A stretch of 64,000 nucleotides of DNA from Aphanomyces cochlioides (lineage: Eukaryota > Oomycota > Saprolegniomycetes > Saprolegniales > Verrucalvaceae), in NCBI GenBank assembly GCA_019828595.1, contig JAHQRK010000023.1, positions 1,206,144 to 1,270,143 of the forward strand, read 5' to 3'. Made by a program: the position numbers and the translations under genes. The notes under the pieces are model-generated. The model made no database searches. It saw nothing but the letters and a program-made list of their open reading frames with translations, and was not told where the DNA came from. Shown here one piece after another: positions 33,157 to 46,768 of the stretch (the first letter of the stretch is position 1; each line of letters opens with the position of its first letter).

Positions 33157-33202
33157 CTCCCGCTTCGTAGGCGGATGCCCTATCCAATTGGGCCACGTAG
33201 AC
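33157..33202 (-). pseudogene. tRNA-Arg(ACG) pseudogene, 3' half deleted
   Basis: Only the 5' part of the tRNA, through the anticodon stem, remains. It joins at about 33156 to sequence normally found 417 bp upstream on the array strand. T arm, B box and 3' acceptor strand are gone, so it can be neither transcribed nor folded normally. Confidence 0.92.
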
Positions 33203-34325
33203 GCTATACTATACACCCACACAACACGATACCATACAAGAGACACAACAACACATACCACCAAGCATATTCCACTCCCCACGACAACAACGATACCACA
33301 TTCACACCAAGTTACATCAACTACACCATACATATACACAGTCAACACACTACACCCTCATACCTTATACTCACCGACATATATACAACACACCAGCTAC
33401 TTCCTACTACCGACCTCGTGGCAGTCGTCACACACATCAATGGATGGCCGTGGGTCGTGCTTGGAAATTGATGAGATCTAATCTGGATGGCTTGACTGCA
33501 ACAATGCGTTTTACTGGAGTCAAATCAGGTACATCTTCCCATACAAATGGCGTCAATGTTGTGGCTTTATCCGCTGCATTTCTCACACGAACAGCTCACT
33601 CCAGTTCGTCTACATTGATGGATTCAAGCATCGTAATCGCAGCTTTCTCTGTGTCGAAAGTTGGGACGCTTTTCATGGCAAACAAAAAGTGTCCCAATAT
33701 GATATTCTACTCTCCTTTTCGTCCAAAGTATGGTCACTACATAATAACCAGTTTGACTCACGATTATAAGAGCGCCATCATTCTTGCACAGCCGAGGCCA
33801 CATATATATGAGCAAGTTGTTGTATTCCAAGTGCGTGGACATGTTGGAAGAGCGTATTTATCGTCTTCCATTTCACACCATCGACAAAAGTATGATGGAT
33901 CGAGTCTCGCGCAACGTATTGGATTCAAGATATTGTTTCTCCAGCTTTGTAATTCCTCCAATTGTATGCATGTAATGTGTGCTATTCGCGTTGGATGAGA
34001 CCAAATGTGTCGAGACATTCGAGAACAGGACATGAAATGGGTTACGAATGACAGTTCATGTGAGCCTGGTCGAAACTCCTCTTCTGGTACATGGTATATT
34101 TTCTTTGGCGTGGCAATATGGAATGAGTGTTTTGAAAAAGAAAACAGAGCGGCGGATGATTGGGGAGACGAGTGGGTACGTTTTTCGTGGAGAAAAATGC
34201 TGGTTGTTTGTATTGTTTGTCTGATGACGAAGGGATAGAAAAGTCGTGATATAAAGACAGTCGAGTGAAGGAGGTGGAGAGTGTGGATGGAAAGTGAGAG
34301 TGGTGAAAAAGAGGGGCAAAAGTGT

Positions 34326-34770
34326 AGTCCACGACGGGACTCGAACCCGCAATCTCCCGCTTCGTAGGCGGTTTATTGAGTATATTACCTAGGTTATAGT
34401 GGATATGAACTACTTTAACTCAGCTGGACCAGGTCTAACGGCTTTGTCTTGATAGTTCTACCTTTTCGGTAGTACAGCGATTCGACACGTTTTTACAGAA
34501 CGGCCACATTAAACTGACACTTTCATTCCGGTAACCGCTTCCGGACAATCCTTCTCTTGTAAGTTCGAGGCGCACTTAAGTTTCCCGATCACATACATCC
34601 CATTAAATACCGTGCTTTCGGACAGGGGGGTGGAGGGGTTGCAAATCCCTCGTCCTAGCCCGGGATCGAACCGGTGACCTCTCGCTTACGAAGCGTGTGC
34701 TCTACCACTGAGCCAATTTCCCCCCTCCCGCTTCGTAGGCGGATGCCCTATCCAATTGGGCCACGTAGAC
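34326..34770 (-). pseudogene. tRNA-Arg(ACG) gene split by a SINE
   Basis: The 3' part (34326-34371) and the 5' part (34725-34770) are both present, with the 18 bases spanning the anticodon loop duplicated on each side. The insertion separates the A and B boxes by about 370 bp, so the copy is inactive. Confidence 0.93.
34372..34724 (-). mobile_element. SINE, 353 bp, with tRNA-derived head, inserted in tRNA-Arg
   Basis: Read on the minus strand it begins GGGGGAAATTGGCTCAGTGG, a tRNA-like head with A box (TGGCTCAGTGG), anticodon-arm relic TTCGTAA (CGT, Thr-like) and B box GGTTCGATCC. An unrelated body of about 270 nt ends in CTCAATAAA. The acceptor strands do not pair, so it is not a working tRNA. 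The flanking 18-bp target duplication CTCCCGCTTCGTAGGCGG (34354-34371 and 34725-34742) is of the kind left by LINE-driven retroposition. The body family is not recognised. Confidence 0.82.
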
Positions 34771-35006
34771 GCTATACTATACACCCACACAACACGATAC
34801 CATACAACCGAGACACAACAACACATACCACCAAGCATATTCCACTCCCCACGACAACAACGATACCACATTCACACCAAGTTACATCAACTACACCATA
34901 CATATACACAGTCAACACACTACACCCTCATACCTTATACTCACCGACATATATACAACACACCAGCTACTTCCTACTACCGACCTCGTGGCAGTCGTCA
35001 CACACA

Positions 35007-35246
35007 TCAATGGATGGCCGTGGGTCGTGCTTGGAAATTGATGAGATCTAATCTGGATGGCTTGACTGCAACAATGCGTTTTACTGGAGTCAAATCAGGT
35101 ACATCTTCCCATACAAATGGCGTCAATGTTGTGGCTTTATCCGCTGCATTTCTCACACGAACAGCTCACTCCAGTTCGTCTACATTGATGGATTCAAGCA
35201 TCGTAATCGCAGCTTTCTCTGTGTCGAAAGTTGGGACGCTTTTCAT
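35007..35246 (-). pseudogene. Decayed coding frame inside each array unit (example unit)
   Basis: On the minus strand a frame from an ATG at 35246 reads MKSVPTFDTEKAAITMLES, hits one TGA after 26 codons, and continues through KATTLTPFVWEDVPDLTP to a stop at 35007. Composition and flow look protein-like, and sequence just upstream in another frame could continue it. I do not recognise the family. It recurs in every unit at the same place (for example 36206-36445) and in part at 24090-24160. A chance frame is possible. Confidence 0.3.
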
Positions 35247-35895
35247 GGCAAACAAAAAGTGTCCCAATATGATATTCTACTCTCCTTTTCGTCCAAAGTA
35301 TGGTCACTACATAATAACCAGTTTGACTCACGATTATAAGAGCGCCATCATTCTTGCACAGCCGAGGCCACATATATATGAGCAAGTTGTTGTATTCCAA
35401 GTGCGTGGACATGTTGGAAGAGCGTATTTATCGTCTTCCATTTCACACCATCGACAAAAGTATGATGGATCGAGTCTCGCGCAACGTATTGGATTCAAGA
35501 TATTGTTTCTCCAGCTTTGTAATTCCTCCAATTGTATGCATGTAATGTGTGCTATTCGCGTTGGATGAGACCAAATGTGTCGAGACATTCGAGAACAGGA
35601 CATGAAATGGGTTACGAATGACAGTTCATGTGAGCCTGGTCGAAACTCCTCTTCTGGTACATGGTATATTTTCTTTGGCGTGGCAATATGGAATGAGTGT
35701 TTTGAAAAAGAAAACAGAGCGGCGGATGATTGGGGAGACGAGTGGGTACGTTTTTCGTGGAGAAAAATGCTGGTTGTTTGTATTGTTTGTCTGATGACGA
35801 AGGGATAGAAAAGTCGTGATATAAAGACAGTCGAGTGAAGGAGGTGGAGAGTGTGGATGGAAAGTGAGAGTGGTGAAAAAGAGGGGCAAAAGTGT

Positions 35896-35969
35896 AGTCC
35901 ACGACGGGACTCGAACCCGCAATCTCCCGCTTCGTAGGCGGATGCCCTATCCAATTGGGCCACGTAGAC
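35896..35969 (-). tRNA. tRNA-Arg(ACG), array copy 2
   Basis: Identical to copy 1. First copy after the SINE; without the SINE and its duplication the spacing to the split gene would be exactly 1199. Confidence 0.96.
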
Positions 35970-37094
35970 GCTATACTATACACCCACACAACACGATACC
36001 ATACAACCGAGACACAACAACACATACCACCAAGCATATTCCACTCCCCACGACAACAACGATACCACATTCACACCAAGTTACATCAACTACACCATAC
36101 ATATACACAGTCAACACACTACACCCTCATACCTTATACTCACCGACATATATACAACACACCAGCTACTTCCTACTACCGACCTCGTGGCAGTCGTCAC
36201 ACACATCAATGGATGGCCGTGGGTCGTGCTTGGAAATTGATGAGATCTAATCTGGATGGCTTGACTGCAACAATGCGTTTTACTGGAGTCAAATCAGGTA
36301 CATCTTCCCATACAAATGGCGTCAATGTTGTGGCTTTATCCGCTGCATTTCTCACACGAACAGCTCACTCCAGTTCGTCTACATTGATGGATTCAAGCAT
36401 CGTAATCGCAGCTTTCTCTGTGTCGAAAGTTGGGACGCTTTTCATGGCAAACAAAAAGTGTCCCAATATGATATTCTACTCTCCTTTTCGTCCAAAGTAT
36501 GGTCACTACATAATAACCAGTTTGACTCACGATTATAAGAGCGCCATCATTCTTGCACAGCCGAGGCCACATATATATGAGCAAGTTGTTGTATTCCAAG
36601 TGCGTGGACATGTTGGAAGAGCGTATTTATCGTCTTCCATTTCACACCATCGACAAAAGTATGATGGATCGAGTCTCGCGCAACGTATTGGATTCAAGAT
36701 ATTGTTTCTCCAGCTTTGTAATTCCTCCAATTGTATGCATGTAATGTGTGCTATTCGCGTTGGATGAGACCAAATGTGTCGAGACATTCGAGAACAGGAC
36801 ATGAAATGGGTTACGAATGACAGTTCATGTGAGCCTGGTCGAAACTCCTCTTCTGGTACATGGTATATTTTCTTTGGCGTGGCAATATGGAATGAGTGTT
36901 TTGAAAAAGAAAACAGAGCGGCGGATGATTGGGGAGACGAGTGGGTACGTTTTTCGTGGAGAAAAATGCTGGTTGTTTGTATTGTTTGTCTGATGACGAA
37001 GGGATAGAAAAGTCGTGATATAAAGACAGTCGAGTGAAGGAGGTGGAGAGTGTGGATGGAAAGTGAGAGTGGTGAAAAAGAGGGGCAAAAGTGT

Positions 37095-37168
37095 AGTCCA
37101 CGACGGGACTCGAACCCGCAATCTCCCGCTTCGTAGGCGGATGCCCTATCCAATTGGGCCACGTAGAC
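37095..37168 (-). tRNA. tRNA-Arg(ACG), array copy 3
   Basis: Identical; unit 1199 bp, CCTCCAATTG variant in the spacer that follows. Confidence 0.96.
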
Positions 37169-38293
37169 GCTATACTATACACCCACACAACACGATACCA
37201 TACAACCGAGACACAACAACACATACCACCAAGCATATTCCACTCCCCACGACAACAACGATACCACATTCACACCAAGTTACATCAACTACACCATACA
37301 TATACACAGTCAACACACTACACCCTCATACCTTATACTCACCGACATATATACAACACACCAGCTACTTCCTACTACCGACCTCGTGGCAGTCGTCACA
37401 CACATCAATGGATGGCCGTGGGTCGTGCTTGGAAATTGATGAGATCTAATCTGGATGGCTTGACTGCAACAATGCGTTTTACTGGAGTCAAATCAGGTAC
37501 ATCTTCCCATACAAATGGCGTCAATGTTGTGGCTTTATCCGCTGCATTTCTCACACGAACAGCTCACTCCAGTTCGTCTACATTGATGGATTCAAGCATC
37601 GTAATCGCAGCTTTCTCTGTGTCGAAAGTTGGGACGCTTTTCATGGCAAACAAAAAGTGTCCCAATATGATATTCTACTCTCCTTTTCGTCCAAAGTATG
37701 GTCACTACATAATAACCAGTTTGACTCACGATTATAAGAGCGCCATCATTCTTGCACAGCCGAGGCCACATATATATGAGCAAGTTGTTGTATTCCAAGT
37801 GCGTGGACATGTTGGAAGAGCGTATTTATCGTCTTCCATTTCACACCATCGACAAAAGTATGATGGATCGAGTCTCGCGCAACGTATTGGATTCAAGATA
37901 TTGTTTCTCCAGCTTTGTAATTCCTCCAATTGTATGCATGTAATGTGTGCTATTCGCGTTGGATGAGACCAAATGTGTCGAGACATTCGAGAACAGGACA
38001 TGAAATGGGTTACGAATGACAGTTCATGTGAGCCTGGTCGAAACTCCTCTTCTGGTACATGGTATATTTTCTTTGGCGTGGCAATATGGAATGAGTGTTT
38101 TGAAAAAGAAAACAGAGCGGCGGATGATTGGGGAGACGAGTGGGTACGTTTTTCGTGGAGAAAAATGCTGGTTGTTTGTATTGTTTGTCTGATGACGAAG
38201 GGATAGAAAAGTCGTGATATAAAGACAGTCGAGTGAAGGAGGTGGAGAGTGTGGATGGAAAGTGAGAGTGGTGAAAAAGAGGGGCAAAAGTGT

Positions 38294-38367
38294 AGTCCAC
38301 GACGGGACTCGAACCCGCAATCTCCCGCTTCGTAGGCGGATGCCCTATCCAATTGGGCCACGTAGAC
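38294..38367 (-). tRNA. tRNA-Arg(ACG), array copy 4
   Basis: Identical; last 1199-bp unit before the CCTTCAATTG block begins. Confidence 0.96.
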
Positions 38368-39492
38368 GCTATACTATACACCCACACAACACGATACCAT
38401 ACAACCGAGACACAACAACACATACCACCAAGCATATTCCACTCCCCACGACAACAACGATACCACATTCACACCAAGTTACATCAACTACACCATACAT
38501 ATACACAGTCAACACACTACACCCTCATACCTTATACTCACCGACATATATACAACACACCAGCTACTTCCTACTACCGACCTCGTGGCAGTCGTCACAC
38601 ACATCAATGGATGGCCGTGGGTCGTGCTTGGAAATTGATGAGATCTAATCTGGATGGCTTGACTGCAACAATGCGTTTTACTGGAGTCAAATCAGGTACA
38701 TCTTCCCATACAAATGGCGTCAATGTTGTGGCTTTATCCGCTGCATTTCTCACACGAACAGCTCACTCCAGTTCGTCTACATTGATGGATTCAAGCATCG
38801 TAATCGCAGCTTTCTCTGTGTCGAAAGTTGGGACGCTTTTCATGGCAAACAAAAAGTGTCCCAATATGATATTCTACTCTCCTTTTCGTCCAAAGTATGG
38901 TCACTACATAATAACCAGTTTGACTCACGATTATAAGAGCGCCATCATTCTTGCACAGCCGAGGCCACATATATATGAGCAAGTTGTTGTATTCCAAGTG
39001 CGTGGACATGTTGGAAGAGCGTATTTATCGTCTTCCATTTCACACCATCGACAAAAGTATGATGGATCGAGTCTCGCGCAACGTATTGGATTCAAGATAT
39101 TGTTTCTCCAGCTTTGTAATTCCTCCAATTGTATGCATGTAATGTGTGCTATTCGCGTTGGATGAGACCAAATGTGTCGAGACATTCGAGAACAGGACAT
39201 GAAATGGGTTACGAATGACAGTTCATGTGAGCCTGGTCGAAACTCCTCTTCTGGTACATGGTATATTTTCTTTGGCGTGGCAATATGGAATGAGTGTTTT
39301 GAAAAAGAAAACAGAGCGGCGGATGATTGGGGAGACGAGTGGGTACGTTTTTCGTGGAGAAAAATGCTGGTTGTTTGTATTGTTTGTCTGATGACGAAGG
39401 GATAGAAAAGTCGTGATATAAAGACAGTCGAGTGAAGGAGGTGGAGAGTGTGGATGGAAAGTGAGAGTGGTGAAAAAGAGGGGCAAAAGTGT

Positions 39493-39566
39493 AGTCCACG
39501 ACGGGACTCGAACCCGCAATCTCCCGCTTCGTAGGCGGATGCCCTATCCAATTGGGCCACGTAGAC
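39493..39566 (-). tRNA. tRNA-Arg(ACG), array copy 5
   Basis: Identical; its unit has an extra C near 39741 and is the first with CCTTCAATTG (about 40320). Confidence 0.96.
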
Positions 39567-40692
39567 GCTATACTATACACCCACACAACACGATACCATA
39601 CAACCGAGACACAACAACACATACCACCAAGCATATTCCACTCCCCACGACAACAACGATACCACATTCACACCAAGTTACATCAACTACACCATACATA
39701 TACACAGTCAACACACTACACCCTCATACCTTATACTCACCCGACATATATACAACACACCAGCTACTTCCTACTACCGACCTCGTGGCAGTCGTCACAC
39801 ACATCAATGGATGGCCGTGGGTCGTGCTTGGAAATTGATGAGATCTAATCTGGATGGCTTGACTGCAACAATGCGTTTTACTGGAGTCAAATCAGGTACA
39901 TCTTCCCATACAAATGGCGTCAATGTTGTGGCTTTATCCGCTGCATTTCTCACACGAACAGCTCACTCCAGTTCGTCTACATTGATGGATTCAAGCATCG
40001 TAATCGCAGCTTTCTCTGTGTCGAAAGTTGGGACGCTTTTCATGGCAAACAAAAAGTGTCCCAATATGATATTCTACTCTCCTTTTCGTCCAAAGTATGG
40101 TCACTACATAATAACCAGTTTGACTCACGATTATAAGAGCGCCATCATTCTTGCACAGCCGAGGCCACATATATATGAGCAAGTTGTTGTATTCCAAGTG
40201 CGTGGACATGTTGGAAGAGCGTATTTATCGTCTTCCATTTCACACCATCGACAAAAGTATGATGGATCGAGTCTCGCGCAACGTATTGGATTCAAGATAT
40301 TGTTTCTCCAGCTTTGTAATTCCTTCAATTGTATGCATGTAATGTGTGCTATTCGCGTTGGATGAGACCAAATGTGTCGAGACATTCGAGAACAGGACAT
40401 GAAATGGGTTACGAATGACAGTTCATGTGAGCCTGGTCGAAACTCCTCTTCTGGTACATGGTATATTTTCTTTGGCGTGGCAATATGGAATGAGTGTTTT
40501 GAAAAAGAAAACAGAGCGGCGGATGATTGGGGAGACGAGTGGGTACGTTTTTCGTGGAGAAAAATGCTGGTTGTTTGTATTGTTTGTCTGATGACGAAGG
40601 GATAGAAAAGTCGTGATATAAAGACAGTCGAGTGAAGGAGGTGGAGAGTGTGGATGGAAAGTGAGAGTGGTGAAAAAGAGGGGCAAAAGTGT

Positions 40693-40766
40693 AGTCCACG
40701 ACGGGACTCGAACCCGCAATCTCCCGCTTCGTAGGCGGATGCCCTATCCAATTGGGCCACGTAGAC
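40693..40766 (-). tRNA. tRNA-Arg(ACG), array copy 6
   Basis: Identical; unit 1199 bp. Confidence 0.96.
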
Positions 40767-41891
40767 GCTATACTATACACCCACACAACACGATACCATA
40801 CAACCGAGACACAACAACACATACCACCAAGCATATTCCACTCCCCACGACAACAACGATACCACATTCACACCAAGTTACATCAACTACACCATACATA
40901 TACACAGTCAACACACTACACCCTCATACCTTATACTCACCGACATATATACAACACACCAGCTACTTCCTACTACCGACCTCGTGGCAGTCGTCACACA
41001 CATCAATGGATGGCCGTGGGTCGTGCTTGGAAATTGATGAGATCTAATCTGGATGGCTTGACTGCAACAATGCGTTTTACTGGAGTCAAATCAGGTACAT
41101 CTTCCCATACAAATGGCGTCAATGTTGTGGCTTTATCCGCTGCATTTCTCACACGAACAGCTCACTCCAGTTCGTCTACATTGATGGATTCAAGCATCGT
41201 AATCGCAGCTTTCTCTGTGTCGAAAGTTGGGACGCTTTTCATGGCAAACAAAAAGTGTCCCAATATGATATTCTACTCTCCTTTTCGTCCAAAGTATGGT
41301 CACTACATAATAACCAGTTTGACTCACGATTATAAGAGCGCCATCATTCTTGCACAGCCGAGGCCACATATATATGAGCAAGTTGTTGTATTCCAAGTGC
41401 GTGGACATGTTGGAAGAGCGTATTTATCGTCTTCCATTTCACACCATCGACAAAAGTATGATGGATCGAGTCTCGCGCAACGTATTGGATTCAAGATATT
41501 GTTTCTCCAGCTTTGTAATTCCTTCAATTGTATGCATGTAATGTGTGCTATTCGCGTTGGATGAGACCAAATGTGTCGAGACATTCGAGAACAGGACATG
41601 AAATGGGTTACGAATGACAGTTCATGTGAGCCTGGTCGAAACTCCTCTTCTGGTACATGGTATATTTTCTTTGGCGTGGCAATATGGAATGAGTGTTTTG
41701 AAAAAGAAAACAGAGCGGCGGATGATTGGGGAGACGAGTGGGTACGTTTTTCGTGGAGAAAAATGCTGGTTGTTTGTATTGTTTGTCTGATGACGAAGGG
41801 ATAGAAAAGTCGTGATATAAAGACAGTCGAGTGAAGGAGGTGGAGAGTGTGGATGGAAAGTGAGAGTGGTGAAAAAGAGGGGCAAAAGTGT

Positions 41892-41965
41892 AGTCCACGA
41901 CGGGACTCGAACCCGCAATCTCCCGCTTCGTAGGCGGATGCCCTATCCAATTGGGCCACGTAGAC
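41892..41965 (-). tRNA. tRNA-Arg(ACG), array copy 7
   Basis: Identical; its unit is 1203 bp because of a small insertion near 42238-42246. Confidence 0.96.
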
Positions 41966-43094
41966 GCTATACTATACACCCACACAACACGATACCATAC
42001 AACCGAGACACAACAACACATACCACCAAGCATATTCCACTCCCCACGACAACAACGATACCACATTCACACCAAGTTACATCAACTACACCATACATAT
42101 ACACAGTCAACACACTACACCCTCATACCTTATACTCACCGACATATATACAACACACCAGCTACTTCCTACTACCGACCTCGTGGCAGTCGTCACACAC
42201 ATCAATGGATGGCCGTGGGTCGTGCTTGGAAATTGATGATGAATATCTAATCTGGATGGCTTGACTGCAACAATGCGTTTTACTGGAGTCAAATCAGGTA
42301 CATCTTCCCATACAAATGGCGTCAATGTTGTGGCTTTATCCGCTGCATTTCTCACACGAACAGCTCACTCCAGTTCGTCTACATTGATGGATTCAAGCAT
42401 CGTAATCGCAGCTTTCTCTGTGTCGAAAGTTGGGACGCTTTTCATGGCAAACAAAAAGTGTCCCAATATGATATTCTACTCTCCTTTTCGTCCAAAGTAT
42501 GGTCACTACATAATAACCAGTTTGACTCACGATTATAAGAGCGCCATCATTCTTGCACAGCCGAGGCCACATATATATGAGCAAGTTGTTGTATTCCAAG
42601 TGCGTGGACATGTTGGAAGAGCGTATTTATCGTCTTCCATTTCACACCATCGACAAAAGTATGATGGATCGAGTCTCGCGCAACGTATTGGATTCAAGAT
42701 ATTGTTTCTCCAGCTTTGTAATTCCTTCAATTGTATGCATGTAATGTGTGCTATTCGCGTTGGATGAGACCAAATGTGTCGAGACATTCGAGAACAGGAC
42801 ATGAAATGGGTTACGAATGACAGTTCATGTGAGCCTGGTCGAAACTCCTCTTCTGGTACATGGTATATTTTCTTTGGCGTGGCAATATGGAATGAGTGTT
42901 TTGAAAAAGAAAACAGAGCGGCGGATGATTGGGGAGACGAGTGGGTACGTTTTTCGTGGAGAAAAATGCTGGTTGTTTGTATTGTTTGTCTGATGACGAA
43001 GGGATAGAAAAGTCGTGATATAAAGACAGTCGAGTGAAGGAGGTGGAGAGTGTGGATGGAAAGTGAGAGTGGTGAAAAAGAGGGGCAAAAGTGT

Positions 43095-43168
43095 AGTCCA
43101 CGACGGGACTCGAACCCGCAATCTCCCGCTTCGTAGGCGGATGCCCTATCCAATTGGGCCACGTAGAC
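43095..43168 (-). tRNA. tRNA-Arg(ACG), array copy 8
   Basis: Identical; its unit is 1201 bp, with an extra GT near 44253. Confidence 0.96.
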
Positions 43169-44295
43169 GCTATACTATACACCCACACAACACGATACCA
43201 TACAACCGAGACACAACAACACATACCACCAAGCATATTCCACTCCCCACGACAACAACGATACCACATTCACACCAAGTTACATCAACTACACCATACA
43301 TATACACAGTCAACACACTACACCCTCATACCTTATACTCACCGACATATATACAACACACCAGCTACTTCCTACTACCGACCTCGTGGCAGTCGTCACA
43401 CACATCAATGGATGGCCGTGGGTCGTGCTTGGAAATTGATGAGATCTAATCTGGATGGCTTGACTGCAACAATGCGTTTTACTGGAGTCAAATCAGGTAC
43501 ATCTTCCCATACAAATGGCGTCAATGTTGTGGCTTTATCCGCTGCATTTCTCACACGAACAGCTCACTCCAGTTCGTCTACATTGATGGATTCAAGCATC
43601 GTAATCGCAGCTTTCTCTGTGTCGAAAGTTGGGACGCTTTTCATGGCAAACAAAAAGTGTCCCAATATGATATTCTACTCTCCTTTTCGTCCAAAGTATG
43701 GTCACTACATAATAACCAGTTTGACTCACGATTATAAGAGCGCCATCATTCTTGCACAGCCGAGGCCACATATATATGAGCAAGTTGTTGTATTCCAAGT
43801 GCGTGGACATGTTGGAAGAGCGTATTTATCGTCTTCCATTTCACACCATCGACAAAAGTATGATGGATCGAGTCTCGCGCAACGTATTGGATTCAAGATA
43901 TTGTTTCTCCAGCTTTGTAATTCCTTCAATTGTATGCATGTAATGTGTGCTATTCGCGTTGGATGAGACCAAATGTGTCGAGACATTCGAGAACAGGACA
44001 TGAAATGGGTTACGAATGACAGTTCATGTGAGCCTGGTCGAAACTCCTCTTCTGGTACATGGTATATTTTCTTTGGCGTGGCAATATGGAATGAGTGTTT
44101 TGAAAAAGAAAACAGAGCGGCGGATGATTGGGGAGACGAGTGGGTACGTTTTTCGTGGAGAAAAATGCTGGTTGTTTGTATTGTTTGTCTGATGACGAAG
44201 GGATAGAAAAGTCGTGATATAAAGACAGTCGAGTGAAGGAGGTGGAGAGTGTGTGGATGGAAAGTGAGAGTGGTGAAAAAGAGGGGCAAAAGTGT

Positions 44296-44369
44296 AGTCC
44301 ACGACGGGACTCGAACCCGCAATCTCCCGCTTCGTAGGCGGATGCCCTATCCAATTGGGCCACGTAGAC
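44296..44369 (-). tRNA. tRNA-Arg(ACG), array copy 9
   Basis: Identical; unit 1199 bp. Confidence 0.96.
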
Positions 44370-45494
44370 GCTATACTATACACCCACACAACACGATACC
44401 ATACAACCGAGACACAACAACACATACCACCAAGCATATTCCACTCCCCACGACAACAACGATACCACATTCACACCAAGTTACATCAACTACACCATAC
44501 ATATACACAGTCAACACACTACACCCTCATACCTTATACTCACCGACATATATACAACACACCAGCTACTTCCTACTACCGACCTCGTGGCAGTCGTCAC
44601 ACACATCAATGGATGGCCGTGGGTCGTGCTTGGAAATTGATGAGATCTAATCTGGATGGCTTGACTGCAACAATGCGTTTTACTGGAGTCAAATCAGGTA
44701 CATCTTCCCATACAAATGGCGTCAATGTTGTGGCTTTATCCGCTGCATTTCTCACACGAACAGCTCACTCCAGTTCGTCTACATTGATGGATTCAAGCAT
44801 CGTAATCGCAGCTTTCTCTGTGTCGAAAGTTGGGACGCTTTTCATGGCAAACAAAAAGTGTCCCAATATGATATTCTACTCTCCTTTTCGTCCAAAGTAT
44901 GGTCACTACATAATAACCAGTTTGACTCACGATTATAAGAGCGCCATCATTCTTGCACAGCCGAGGCCACATATATATGAGCAAGTTGTTGTATTCCAAG
45001 TGCGTGGACATGTTGGAAGAGCGTATTTATCGTCTTCCATTTCACACCATCGACAAAAGTATGATGGATCGAGTCTCGCGCAACGTATTGGATTCAAGAT
45101 ATTGTTTCTCCAGCTTTGTAATTCCTTCAATTGTATGCATGTAATGTGTGCTATTCGCGTTGGATGAGACCAAATGTGTCGAGACATTCGAGAACAGGAC
45201 ATGAAATGGGTTACGAATGACAGTTCATGTGAGCCTGGTCGAAACTCCTCTTCTGGTACATGGTATATTTTCTTTGGCGTGGCAATATGGAATGAGTGTT
45301 TTGAAAAAGAAAACAGAGCGGCGGATGATTGGGGAGACGAGTGGGTACGTTTTTCGTGGAGAAAAATGCTGGTTGTTTGTATTGTTTGTCTGATGACGAA
45401 GGGATAGAAAAGTCGTGATATAAAGACAGTCGAGTGAAGGAGGTGGAGAGTGTGGATGGAAAGTGAGAGTGGTGAAAAAGAGGGGCAAAAGTGT

Positions 45495-45568
45495 AGTCCA
45501 CGACGGGACTCGAACCCGCAATCTCCCGCTTCGTAGGCGGATGCCCTATCCAATTGGGCCACGTAGAC
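45495..45568 (-). tRNA. tRNA-Arg(ACG), array copy 10
   Basis: Identical; its unit has changes near 45743 (ACCCGAATA) and an extra T near 46248. Confidence 0.96.
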
Positions 45569-46694
45569 GCTATACTATACACCCACACAACACGATACCA
45601 TACAACCGAGACACAACAACACATACCACCAAGCATATTCCACTCCCCACGACAACAACGATACCACATTCACACCAAGTTACATCAACTACACCATACA
45701 TATACACAGTCAACACACTACACCCTCATACCTTATACTCACCCGAATATATACAACACACCAGCTACTTCCTACTACCGACCTCGTGGCAGTCGTCACA
45801 CACATCAATGGATGGCCGTGGGTCGTGCTTGGAAATTGATGAGATCTAATCTGGATGGCTTGACTGCAACAATGCGTTTTACTGGAGTCAAATCAGGTAC
45901 ATCTTCCCATACAAATGGCGTCAATGTTGTGGCTTTATCCGCTGCATTTCTCACACGAACAGCTCACTCCAGTTCGTCTACATTGATGGATTCAAGCATC
46001 GTAATCGCAGCTTTCTCTGTGTCGAAAGTTGGGACGCTTTTCATGGCAAACAAAAAGTGTCCCAATATGATATTCTACTCTCCTTTTCGTCCAAAGTATG
46101 GTCACTACATAATAACCAGTTTGACTCACGATTATAAGAGCGCCATCATTCTTGCACAGCCGAGGCCACATATATATGAGCAAGTTGTTGTATTCCAAGT
46201 GCGTGGACATGTTGGAAGAGCGTATTTATCGTCTTCCATTTCACACTCATCGACAAAAGTATGATGGATCGAGTCTCGCGCAACGTATTGGATTCAAGAT
46301 ATTGTTTCTCCAGCTTTGTAATTCCTTCAATTGTATGCATGTAATGTGTGCTATTCGCGTTGGATGAGACCAAATGTGTCGAGACATTCGAGAACAGGAC
46401 ATGAAATGGGTTACGAATGACAGTTCATGTGAGCCTGGTCGAAACTCCTCTTCTGGTACATGGTATATTTTCTTTGGCGTGGCAATATGGAATGAGTGTT
46501 TTGAAAAAGAAAACAGAGCGGCGGATGATTGGGGAGACGAGTGGGTACGTTTTTCGTGGAGAAAAATGCTGGTTGTTTGTATTGTTTGTCTGATGACGAA
46601 GGGATAGAAAAGTCGTGATATAAAGACAGTCGAGTGAAGGAGGTGGAGAGTGTGGATGGAAAGTGAGAGTGGTGAAAAAGAGGGGCAAAAGTGT

Positions 46695-46768
46695 AGTCCA
46701 CGACGGGACTCGAACCCGCAATCTCCCGCTTCGTAGGCGGATGCCCTATCCAATTGGGCCACGTAGAC
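46695..46768 (-). tRNA. tRNA-Arg(ACG), array copy 11
   Basis: Identical; start of a run of five indistinguishable 1199-bp units. Confidence 0.96.

Noticed and set aside
34650..34724. Functional tRNA-Thr(CGT) gene
   Set aside because: The acceptor strands do not pair, the sequence continues into a long body with a target duplication around the whole, so it is a SINE head.
34756..35568. 270-codon plus-strand frame repeated through the array
   Set aside because: It begins inside the antisense of the tRNA, runs through C/A-rich spacer, is broken by one base (CTACTGACC) in alternate units, and runs antisense to a more protein-like frame.
35334..35963. 209-codon minus-strand frame beginning MAQLDRASAYEAGDCGFESR, and similar frames in each unit
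   Set aside because: The start is a plus-strand or minus-strand reading of a tRNA gene, a familiar false protein, and the rest is unit spacer; the matching plus-strand DGTRTRNLPLRR frames are the same artefact.
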